A DNA stretch of 43,835 nt from Bacteroidales bacterium. GTDB lineage: Bacteria > Bacteroidota > Bacteroidia > Bacteroidales > UBA932. Position 1 is the stretch's first letter. Each line of letters starts with the position of its first letter. The notes beneath the pieces were generated by a model. That model was not told where the DNA came from and ran no database searches. It worked only from the letters and a program-made list of their open reading frames with translations. Shown here piece by piece: positions 1-6,876 of the stretch. Location: NCBI GenBank assembly GCA_024401715.1, contig JAKSKO010000010.1, positions 1 through 43,835 on the forward strand, in the 5' to 3' direction. Position numbers and translations under genes: made by a program.

Positions 1-3
1 CGA

Positions 4-112
4 AATCCCCAGCCTCATTTTTGGGGCGAGGCTGGAGACACCACCTATGAACACAGCTCGTGAAACCAACATGCGAATCCCCAGCCATTCCACAAAAGTG
101 AGGCTGGGGATT
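4..112 (+). repeat. 109-nt imperfect palindrome, copy A
   Basis: Outer arms at 4-17 and 99-112 are perfect inverted repeats (AATCCCCAGCCTCA and its complement). Pairing continues in one register to 23/93 with one G-T pair. An inner stem at 30-35/81-86 (GGCTGG/CCAGCC) follows in the same register. The central loop is about 39-77. A second copy of identical length lies at 43677-43785. The element contains no convincing gene. It resembles a REP-like or other dispersed palindromic element, but I cannot name a family. Confidence 0.85.
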
Positions 113-150
113 GGATGATGGTGGTGGCAAGCCCTGGGGCACCGCGATCC

Positions 151-212
151 TGATAATTTCGTCCGAAAATGCTGTTCTGTCCACAAGGAAGGCGGTTTTT
201 GTGGATACGAGG
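151..212 (-). repeat. E2 repeat, copy A (inverted relative to copy B)
   Basis: The reverse complement of this stretch matches 43567-43640. A 12-mer (TTGTGGACAGAA, here at 175-186 on the minus strand) is identical, and a 15-mer (198-212) differs at one base. The two blocks are 11 nt apart in both copies. A third, weaker match covers 151-170. Within the unit TCCACAA (180-186) and TTGTGGA (199-205) can form a small hairpin. It always sits just inside the 109-nt palindrome, so the two appear to form one composite repeat. Function unknown. Confidence 0.65.
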
Positions 213-284
213 CGCTTTTTTTAGAGAAAGACACGCGATTGCTATTATTTTCATCTAAAAAGAGGAAAGCAGGGAAATCGGAGT

Positions 285-292
285 TATATTTG
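285..292 (+). promoter_or_regulatory. -7 box TATATTTG, redox protein
   Basis: This matches the Bacteroidetes consensus TAnnTTTG. Only four bases separate the box from the ATG at 297, so the transcript is predicted to be leaderless or nearly so. No clear -33 element was seen. Confidence 0.6.
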
Positions 293-296
293 CAGG

Positions 297-761
297 ATGA
301 AAGAGGAACTTCAACAGAGAGTGCAGCGAGCCGTGGAGAATTTCATGGCAGGATATGGATGCTGCCAGAGCGTGGTTGCAGCATTTGCAGACCTTTACGG
401 TTTCACGGACCAGCAGGCAAAACTGGTGGCCGCAGGCTTCGGCGGAGGTGTGGGACGCCTTAGGATGATGTGCGGTGCAGTATCGGGCCTTGTTATCCTT
501 GCCGGCATGAAAGATGGCCAGACAGACGGGTCCGATGCCCAGGGAAAAGCGAATTGCTACCGCGTGGTGCAGGAACTTCTGGAAGAATTCAGGAAAGAGA
601 ACGGCAGCGTGATATGCGCAGAACTGCTGGGCATCAAGGGAGCAGTGCCTCCGGGCAATTTCGTGCCTGACGTCCGCAATGCGGAATATTACAAAAAGCG
701 TCCTTGCGTGGCAAAAGTGGAAAGCGCGGCAAGGATATTCGCATCTTATCTGGATAATTAG
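297..761 (+). CDS. C-GCAxxG-C-C family putative redox protein
   Basis: This 154-residue soluble protein carries spaced cysteines typical of the C_GCAxxG_C_C family: a GYGCCQS segment near the N-terminus, an MCGAVSG motif in the middle, then NCY and VICAELLG. The glycine-rich FGGGVG stretch before the second cysteine is also typical. The family is thought to be redox active or metal binding, but its reaction is unknown. There is no signal peptide, so it should be cytoplasmic. The start is fixed by a -7 box four bases upstream. It is followed by a separately promoted membrane protein, so it is probably monocistronic. Confidence 0.85.
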   Translation: MKEELQQRVQRAVENFMAGYGCCQSVVAAFADLYGFTDQQAKLVAAGFGGGVGRLRMMCGAVSGLVILAGMKDGQTDGSDAQGKANCYRVVQELLEEFRKENGSVICAELLGIKGAVPPGNFVPDVRNAEYYKKRPCVAKVESAARIFASYLDN

Positions 762-773
762 AATATATTTGAT

Positions 774-781
774 TATCTTTG
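774..781 (+). promoter_or_regulatory. -7 box TATCTTTG, DUF21/CBS gene
   Basis: Perfect TAnnTTTG match, 11 bases before the ATG at 793. It supports that ATG over an in-frame extension back to 679, which would overlap the preceding gene. Confidence 0.6.
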
Positions 782-792
782 CAGCCTTAATT

Positions 793-1842
793 ATGGCAGC
801 GTTATTGTTTTACCTATTGGGTGCAATGCTTGTATCGGCTCTCTGCTCTGTCCTTGAGGCCACTCTTATGAGCACACCCATCTCTTATATCACCATGCGT
901 GAGGATGAAGGCTTCAAAGCAGCCGGCCTCATGAAGAAATTCAAACAGGACAGCGGACGGCCTATTGCGGCAATCCTAAGCCTCAACACCATTGCAAACA
1001 CAATTGGTGCGGCCGGTGTTGGCAAAGAGGCAACCCAGCTTTTCGGCAGCGAATGGTTCGGCCTTGTGAGTGCCATCGTAACCGTACTCATCCTCATCTT
1101 TTCCGAAATCATTCCGAAAACCATAGGCACGACATATTGGAAAAACCTTATGGGTTTCACCGCCAGAACAATAAGAATACTTATCTGGCTTATGTACCCT
1201 ATCGTAGTGTGCGTGGAATTCCTGCAGAAGATAATCACTCCTAAAGAAAGTGAGGCCAACTCCATAAGCAGGGAGGAAATCAGCTCCATGGCCGATGTGG
1301 CAGAGGAATCCGGAGAGCTAGACGAGGACGAGAACGAGATTATCCAGAACCTCATAAGCATGGACGAAACCACAGCCACAAGCGCAATGACCCCGCGCGT
1401 GGTCTGTGACATTGCCCCGGAAAGCATGAAAGTGGGCAAATTCTATCAGGACAAACGCTATCTGCACCACTCCCGCATTCCGGTGTATGCAGGCGATGAC
1501 GAATACATCACCGGCTATATCCTCCGCATGGAGGCCCTCCAGCTTATGGCCGAAGATAAACCGGACGTAACCCTGGGCAGCATAAAAAGGGACATAGCCT
1601 CTTTCCACGAGGATGCCACCCTGGACGACATCTGGGAGGAGATGCTGGAAAAAGACGAACAGATTGCCATCATCATAAACGAATATGGCAGTTTCCAGGG
1701 AATTCTTACCCTGGAGGATATCATTGAGACCCTGCTGGGAGACGAGATTGTGGACGAGCAGGATGCGGTGCGCGATATGCAGCAGCTTGCCAAAGAACGC
1801 TGGAAACGCCGCGCCGCCAAGGCTGCAGAGAAAAAAGAATAA
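793..1842 (+). CDS. DUF21/CBS-domain membrane protein (CNNM/CorC-like hemolysin family)
   Basis: The 349-residue protein begins with a DUF21/CNNM transmembrane domain of roughly 150 residues, with hydrophobic segments at the start, around GLVSAIVTVLILIFSEIIPK and around IRILIWLMYPIVV. A linker and a CBS pair follow, ending in the motif QGILTLEDIIETLLGDEI. It lacks the C-terminal CorC_HlyC domain of longer paralogues and ends in a basic tail. Relatives are linked to Mg2+/Co2+ export or homeostasis, and CBS pairs usually bind adenine nucleotides. The hemolysin name is historical. The start was chosen from the promoter box and because the upstream extension lies inside the previous gene. Confidence 0.88.
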   Translation: MAALLFYLLGAMLVSALCSVLEATLMSTPISYITMREDEGFKAAGLMKKFKQDSGRPIAAILSLNTIANTIGAAGVGKEATQLFGSEWFGLVSAIVTVLILIFSEIIPKTIGTTYWKNLMGFTARTIRILIWLMYPIVVCVEFLQKIITPKESEANSISREEISSMADVAEESGELDEDENEIIQNLISMDETTATSAMTPRVVCDIAPESMKVGKFYQDKRYLHHSRIPVYAGDDEYITGYILRMEALQLMAEDKPDVTLGSIKRDIASFHEDATLDDIWEEMLEKDEQIAIIINEYGSFQGILTLEDIIETLLGDEIVDEQDAVRDMQQLAKERWKRRAAKAAEKKE

Positions 1843-1847
1843 TTTTT

Positions 1848-2642
1848 TTACTTGAAGATCTCGTTAAGGATCCTTGCAAGACGGAGACCGCCGGCAAGAA
1901 GCTGCTGCTCCACAACCGGAGACCACTCATTCACATAGTCGTAAGACAGTTTGGAACCCTTCGGAGTGCCCTCATAAATCCTTGTGGCAATCTCAAAGGT
2001 CTCTTTTCCCCACTGTGCAGGAGTTCCTGCCACGATAGCCTCAATCTCCTTCTTGCTCACGGTGTCTATCTCCTGCGCCCACTCTGTATAAGTCCACTTG
2101 CGCGCATTGTCTATAACGCCGCTATCCCAAATGGAATGCAGGTTCCTGGACTGATTGAAGAACTGCACCTGATGGTTGTTGCCACCGCGGTCCGATCTGT
2201 GAGCCATATGCATGGGGCAATGAAGGTCACCCACAAAATGCACAAGCATCTTAAGTGCAAGGGCCTGGGCCTCCTTGTTAAGAGTACCGCTCTTCAAAGC
2301 CGCAATCTGGGCCTCGATTGCAGTGAGGACATCACCGGCAGGCTCCTGATATGCAGTCTCATAAGCCTCATCGGCATCAATGTTTTTGTAATGCCAGGTT
2401 TTTGTATAGGCAAACTCCGGAGTGTGGCTGGCGTTATCCATCCACGAAGACCAGTATACAATGGATTTTCCGTCCAGAATCTGGTCTATCTTCTTTGCCG
2501 CCTTCTTTGTAAGGTGCTCACGTGCAACAGCGCAGGTGATATCATGGCCTTTCTGGCCCCACGCAAAAAGATCTGTTGAATTCATCATCAGGGCCGATGC
2601 AACGATGCATGCAAAGCCCGAAATTCTGTTAATTGCTTTCAC
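1848..2642 (-). CDS. Secreted S1/P1-type nuclease
   Basis: A 264-residue zinc-dependent nuclease that degrades single-stranded DNA/RNA. The signal peptide ends at ...LFA (residue 27), exposing Trp28 as the mature N-terminus, which is itself a zinc ligand in this family. His33 (WGQKGH), the HFVGDLHCPMH motif, RGGNNH and NLHSIWD supply the other expected ligands. The start codon is GTG (2640-2642); no in-frame ATG would keep the signal peptide. It is the last gene of a minus-strand run after a DUF362 protein. Likely role: extracytoplasmic nucleic acid digestion or scavenging. Its stop is five bases from the stop of the convergent DUF21 gene. Confidence 0.92.
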   Translation of the reverse strand: MKAINRISGFACIVASALMMNSTDLFAWGQKGHDITCAVAREHLTKKAAKKIDQILDGKSIVYWSSWMDNASHTPEFAYTKTWHYKNIDADEAYETAYQEPAGDVLTAIEAQIAALKSGTLNKEAQALALKMLVHFVGDLHCPMHMAHRSDRGGNNHQVQFFNQSRNLHSIWDSGVIDNARKWTYTEWAQEIDTVSKKEIEAIVAGTPAQWGKETFEIATRIYEGTPKGSKLSYDYVNEWSPVVEQQLLAGGLRLARILNEIFK

Positions 2643-2667
2643 TATATCTGGAATTTAAAAATTGGAC

Positions 2668-3816
2668 TTAATCTATCCTCACAAGCTCGTAGCTGCAGGT
2701 GCCAAGGCCAAGCTGCTCTGCATAGTCAAGGCCGGCCTTCCAATCTGTGTCCGGATGCATCATGCGGAACTTGTCGTCCTGGTGATGATGGTGAGCGTCC
2801 TGGCAGCCGCAAGAGCAGGAGTGCTGCTCCTTGTCATGAAGGACATTGGTGGTTGAAAGAACAGGAGCTGCATTCACCATATCGGCACAAGCCTGGTCCA
2901 GGGCAACGGGGTCGAAACTGCAGGCGATACCAAGGTCCGGCACGATGGCTGCATCGTTATGTGCCCAACAGTCGCACTCCGGACTCACATTCATGATGAA
3001 GGAGATATGGAAGTTAGGCTTGTCCTTCAGAACAGCCTTTGCATATTCGTCAATCTTGTAATTCAGAATCTTGGAGCTTTCAGTACTGCCTGGAAGAGCA
3101 GCCTGGTTAGGGCAAAGGGCAACACACTGGCCGCAACCCACGCAATTCTCGTAATTGATGCAAGCAAGACCGTCCACAATCTCCAGCGCACCGTGACGGC
3201 AGTTATCGGCACATATGCCGCAACCTATGCAGTTGGAAGCCTCAATCCTTGGCTGTGCGGTGCTGTGCATCTCTTTTTTGCCCGCAACACTGCCACTGCC
3301 CATGCCAAGGTTCTTAAGCGCACCGCCGAAGCCTGCCTGCTCGTGGCCCTTGAAATGATTCATGCTTATAACAATGTCTGCATCAGCAATGGCCGAACCG
3401 ATGAGCGGAGCCTCGCAGTATTTGCCGCCAACATTCACCGCCCTCTCCTCTGTGCCCTTGAGGCCGTCGGCGATAATAACATCACAACCCGTAACGATGC
3501 GGTTGAAACCGTTCACATTGGCAGTGTTCAGATGGTCCACGGCGTTGCTGCGGCTGCCTGTGTAAAGGGTGTTGGAATCGGTGAGGAAAGGCTTGCCGCC
3601 AAGTTTCTTTATAACATCAACAATAACGGCTGCATAGTTCGGACGTATGTAGGCCATATTGCCATACTCTCCGAAGTGAATCTTTATTGCGACATATTTG
3701 TCTTTGAAATCTATATTTCCTATGCCTGCGGTCTCCACCATTCTGCGGAGCTTTGAAAGCAGGTTTCCGGTCTGGGCACTTGTGCGCAAGTTGCCGAAAT
3801 AAACTTTTGAAGCCAT
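2668..3816 (-). CDS. DUF362 protein with 2x[4Fe-4S] ferredoxin domain
   Basis: A 382-residue cytoplasmic iron-sulfur protein. The N-terminal half is DUF362, with the conserved segments KIHFGEYGN and MNHFKGHEQAGFGGALKNLG. Two ferredoxin motifs follow: CIGCGICADNC and CVGCGQCVALC. Near the C-terminus is an unusual metal-binding-like insertion, HSCSCGCQDAHHHH. The reaction is unknown; DUF362 proteins are assumed to be electron carriers or reductases. It starts four bases after the PorP/SprF-like gene, so the two are probably co-transcribed. Confidence 0.88.
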   Translation of the reverse strand: MASKVYFGNLRTSAQTGNLLSKLRRMVETAGIGNIDFKDKYVAIKIHFGEYGNMAYIRPNYAAVIVDVIKKLGGKPFLTDSNTLYTGSRSNAVDHLNTANVNGFNRIVTGCDVIIADGLKGTEERAVNVGGKYCEAPLIGSAIADADIVISMNHFKGHEQAGFGGALKNLGMGSGSVAGKKEMHSTAQPRIEASNCIGCGICADNCRHGALEIVDGLACINYENCVGCGQCVALCPNQAALPGSTESSKILNYKIDEYAKAVLKDKPNFHISFIMNVSPECDCWAHNDAAIVPDLGIACSFDPVALDQACADMVNAAPVLSTTNVLHDKEQHSCSCGCQDAHHHHQDDKFRMMHPDTDWKAGLDYAEQLGLGTCSYELVRID

Positions 3817-3820
3817 ATTA

Positions 3821-4678
3821 TCAGAAGTTTTTTAATTTTATGATAAAGGAAAGATTCACGTATGAATATTTGTGCTGCGAAGAAAGCGAATATCCCGCAT
3901 GAATATCCACCCAAGAAGCAATGTTCACACCCACGTTCACATTGCTGTGAAGATCCGGCACACGTAAGGAATAGTTGATGCGGAAGTTCTTGAACAGGCG
4001 GAAATCCAGTCCGAATACAGAATAGATTCCCTGATAGTATCCAAACAGCAGGTATGGTACCATTGTAAATTTATCCTTGACAATATCCGCATCGAACACC
4101 ATGTGCAGGAAATATGCCCTTGGCCACCTCACATATTCAATACCATCGTATTTTTTGCTTGTGGAAACAAGGTTCTTTATTGATGCTCCCAGGTGGAAGA
4201 ACTTGTATGTATACTCAAAACCGAAATCAAGATCAGGTGTATACAGCATCTTTTTTCCACTGTCTCCATATGCCAGCTTGGAAAAATCTATATTGTTCAG
4301 GCCCAGAATAAAGCGTCCTCCCAGAGAAACGCTGTGATGTCCGTTCCCAAGTCCCTTCCACACATGATTGTAGCCCAAGCTCACGGAATGAGTGTTGAAA
4401 TATGAATATCCGTCATGATCCAGACTGCCGAACACGGCATTGTTTCCCTTGGCCAGCATGAAGGCAACATCAATATCCAGAGGATTCTTCCCGGACAAAG
4501 CCGGCATTTTTAACGCATACTGGGAATAAAGTTTCAGGTAGGCACCATCAGACACTGTATTTACAGCCGGATTATAATGCGTGATTTCCTGAAGGAAGTC
4601 CGTCTTCAGTTGAAAAATCTGTGCAAAGGAATTCACGCATAGCAGAATAAAGATCAATATCAATGCAGTTCTCTTCAT
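3821..4678 (-). CDS. PorP/SprF-like outer membrane protein
   Basis: A 285-residue protein with a cleavable signal peptide ending around NSFA|Q. Alternating aromatic/polar beta-strands predict an outer membrane barrel. The early motif ITHYNPAVN and the repeated SLGYNH / SLGGRFILGLNN strands resemble the PorP/SprF family of type IX secretion system-associated proteins. No other T9SS genes are in the window, so a direct secretion role is not shown. It lies three bases after the lipoprotein hydrolase gene and four before the DUF362 gene, inside a tight operon. Confidence 0.75.
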   Translation of the reverse strand: MKRTALILIFILLCVNSFAQIFQLKTDFLQEITHYNPAVNTVSDGAYLKLYSQYALKMPALSGKNPLDIDVAFMLAKGNNAVFGSLDHDGYSYFNTHSVSLGYNHVWKGLGNGHHSVSLGGRFILGLNNIDFSKLAYGDSGKKMLYTPDLDFGFEYTYKFFHLGASIKNLVSTSKKYDGIEYVRWPRAYFLHMVFDADIVKDKFTMVPYLLFGYYQGIYSVFGLDFRLFKNFRINYSLRVPDLHSNVNVGVNIASWVDIHAGYSLSSQHKYSYVNLSFIIKLKNF

Positions 4679-4681
4679 AGC

Positions 4682-5935
4682 CTAGAGGTTTTCATAAAAT
4701 TCTTCAACCGTCTTTGCTGCAAAAACCGGAATGAACGTAAGATGTCCCTGTCCCTCATACAGATGCAGCTGGATATCGCAGCCCAGACTGCTGAAAAGAT
4801 TATATGCGTCCACCGAATTGAAAGAGGGTACCCAGGTGTCTGCAGTGCCGTGATGAAGATATACGGGAGCCACAGGCTTCCATCTCGGTGATACAAAATC
4901 CTTGTCTATGACTGTACTGACGTCCTCCATCACACTATTGAAAGCCACATCTATACCGTTAAGCATATTCTTTATAAAGAAGTCTGTAAAAACCTCTCCG
5001 GCACTGGAGCCGATCAGCATGAAAGCGTCTGTCTGATCATAGATGGGATTGCGGAAAATCTGGTCCATCGGCCTTTGCAAATTCTCACAGAAGCGATTGA
5101 CCGCGTAGGCTGTCCAACTGTACAGCATCATCATTGTATGAAGCTTGTCCGGTTCTTCAAAAACGTAACGCATATACCCTTTCATGTTGAAAGGCCCCGA
5201 AACACAACTAACCGCCTTGACATTGAAATGCTCCTTGTACTGCGGATTGTTTTCAAATTCCTTCTGCATGTAAAGGGAAAGTCCAGCACCCTGGCTCCAG
5301 CCGCACAGCCATAAATCCTTGCCAGTATCAATTCCCAGATTCTGCTTCAAGGCCTCCCTGCCGCAGATTATGCCATCGTATGCGCTCTTGATAAGTTCTG
5401 GGAAATATATGAAGGGGTGATCCCTGTCTTTTGTGGGGCCGTAACCGGTATAGTCCGGCATCACCACGCAGAAACCGGAAGCTGCAATGGGCAGGCCCAT
5501 TTCCCTTACATCCTGCGAACCGTTCACGCAATCAAAATCCGTTGGAATACCTATGGGAAAGGTGGAAGTTATGATCTCCATTGGCACAACGGTTCCATGC
5601 ATCACCGCAGCAAGACGATACTCCTCCACCCCTTTCGGAACCAGCAGAAGGGCTCTGGTAAGAACAATATCCTTCTGCTCATACAGAGTGTAGTATGAAA
5701 GTTTCCATACGGAGACCTCATATTTCAGTTTGTCTGCATAACCCAGACTGTCTATCATTACCTTAGGGCCTATAAAATCACGAATTTTGTCCAGATCCAG
5801 GTCTCCCACATGGTCCATGGAGACGATTTCTCCTCTCATGTGTTGTTCCTGGTCCGTATTTTCCTTTTTGCAGGAAACCAGAAGAAGGGTGAAGAACACC
5901 GCAAACAAGCCAAAGTTTTTCATATAATTGCGCAT
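4682..5935 (-). CDS. Lipoprotein alpha/beta hydrolase (secreted lipase/esterase-like)
   Basis: A protein of about 417 residues with a lipoprotein signal (LLLVSC lipobox, followed by KKENTDQ), so it is probably surface or periplasmic and membrane anchored. The alpha/beta hydrolase features are the nucleophile elbow GWSQGAG, a late acid region HHGTADTWVPS and the catalytic His in GQGHLTF. An oxyanion-type segment MHGTVV precedes them. The substrate is unknown; the layout resembles secretory lipases or peptidase-like esterases. ATGs at 5935 and 5923 are both possible: the first lies six bases after a -7 box, the second begins exactly at the signal peptide. First gene of the minus-strand operon down to the S1/P1 nuclease. 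Confidence 0.85.
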   Translation of the reverse strand: MRNYMKNFGLFAVFFTLLLVSCKKENTDQEQHMRGEIVSMDHVGDLDLDKIRDFIGPKVMIDSLGYADKLKYEVSVWKLSYYTLYEQKDIVLTRALLLVPKGVEEYRLAAVMHGTVVPMEIITSTFPIGIPTDFDCVNGSQDVREMGLPIAASGFCVVMPDYTGYGPTKDRDHPFIYFPELIKSAYDGIICGREALKQNLGIDTGKDLWLCGWSQGAGLSLYMQKEFENNPQYKEHFNVKAVSCVSGPFNMKGYMRYVFEEPDKLHTMMMLYSWTAYAVNRFCENLQRPMDQIFRNPIYDQTDAFMLIGSSAGEVFTDFFIKNMLNGIDVAFNSVMEDVSTVIDKDFVSPRWKPVAPVYLHHGTADTWVPSFNSVDAYNLFSSLGCDIQLHLYEGQGHLTFIPVFAAKTVEEFYENL

Positions 5936-5941
5936 AGTGTG

Positions 5942-5949
5942 CAAATTTA
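5942..5949 (-). promoter_or_regulatory. -7 box TAAATTTG, hydrolase operon
   Basis: TAnnTTTG match on the minus strand, six bases before the ATG at 5935. It is divergent from the box at 5973-5980 with a 23-bp gap. Confidence 0.55.
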
Positions 5950-5972
5950 CTAAAATTCAATTCTATTTTAGC

Positions 5973-5980
5973 TATCTTTG
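5973..5980 (+). promoter_or_regulatory. -7 box TATCTTTG, acyltransferase
   Basis: Perfect consensus, 23 bases before the ATG at 6004. It forms a divergent pair with 5942-5949. Confidence 0.6.
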
Positions 5981-6003
5981 TCCCGATTTTTTTTTGCATA
6001 AAA

Positions 6004-6876
6004 ATGAAAGATTCAGGATATAGAATAGCCAAAGCATATCTTGCCCTCTGTGCAAGACTGGGATGGAGAAGATTTGAAGTGAAAGGACGTGAGAACATCC
6101 CTTCAAAGGGACGCTTCATCATTGTTGCAAATCATTCCACCGGCATGATGGACCCGATGGCAATATTGCTTGCCTCCCCCTTCACAATGTATTTCGGGGC
6201 CAGGAAAGATATTTTTGACAATCCGGTTGCAGGCACCCTTCTTTCATACGCAAAGATACTCCCTATGGGCCGCGCCCGTGACGGCAGGGAGGCTGTGCTG
6301 GAAAACCTGGAAACATTCAAAAGGATAAACGGCATACTGCAGCAGGGAGCCGCCTTCGCCCTGTTTCCGGAAGGAACCCATTTTCCGGACTACGAGGTTC
6401 ATCCTTTCAAGAAAGGTGCGGCCAGGATTGCTGTTTCCGCCGCCCAGATGCCCGGAGAGCAGGTGTACATACTCCCCTTCGGCCTGGAGCACAAGAACAT
6501 CTTCCGCTATTGCAGCGATACCTGCGTTAACATAGGAAAAGCCATCCCCGTTTCGGCCGATGCAGACATTCTGGAGCTTACGCACCAGTGCCAGCAGGCA
6601 GTCACCTCCCTCACAAAAGAAATGGGAGTTGAAAAGCCATATAAGGCGAATCTGCCAAACATCATTCTTGCCGCGCTGCTATTCCCGTTGTGGCTGTGCT
6701 GCGCAGCGGCTTCACTGATAATCCTCATCCCCACAGCCATCATCAAAAGGAACATGGAAGACCTGGGCTGGAGCCTCACCCTCCCCTACTGCATAAGCCT
6801 GCCGTTCTTCCCGCTGTGGCCTTTCCACAGCCTGTTTCACATAATCAGCAATTTCTACAGGAGACTTGGGCGCTAG
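6004..6876 (+). CDS. PlsC-like lysophospholipid acyltransferase
   Basis: This 290-residue protein contains the acyltransferase motifs NHSTGMMD (HxxxxD catalytic form, about residues 43-48) and FPEGTH (about 123-128). It also has a C-terminal pair of hydrophobic helices (IILAALLFPLWLCCAAASL and a second about 30 residues later). Such enzymes move an acyl chain to a lysophospholipid or related acceptor at the inner membrane. It is one of three PlsC-like proteins in the window, so it need not be the housekeeping PlsC. Its TAG stop shares the palindromic CTAG at 6873-6876 with the recG stop on the other strand. Confidence 0.88.
   Translation: MKDSGYRIAKAYLALCARLGWRRFEVKGRENIPSKGRFIIVANHSTGMMDPMAILLASPFTMYFGARKDIFDNPVAGTLLSYAKILPMGRARDGREAVLENLETFKRINGILQQGAAFALFPEGTHFPDYEVHPFKKGAARIAVSAAQMPGEQVYILPFGLEHKNIFRYCSDTCVNIGKAIPVSADADILELTHQCQQAVTSLTKEMGVEKPYKANLPNIILAALLFPLWLCCAAASLIILIPTAIIKRNMEDLGWSLTLPYCISLPFFPLWPFHSLFHIISNFYRRLGR

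Noticed and set aside
4-112. Integron attC site
   Set aside because: The arms lack the attC core ends (RYYYAAC/GTTRRRY) and no integrase or cassette array is present.
45-254. 69-residue minus-strand frame over the left repeats
   Set aside because: It runs across the palindrome and E2 and has no signal of coding.
2959-3756. 265-residue frame antisense to the DUF362 gene
   Set aside because: No recognisable domain; the sense frame has ferredoxin motifs.
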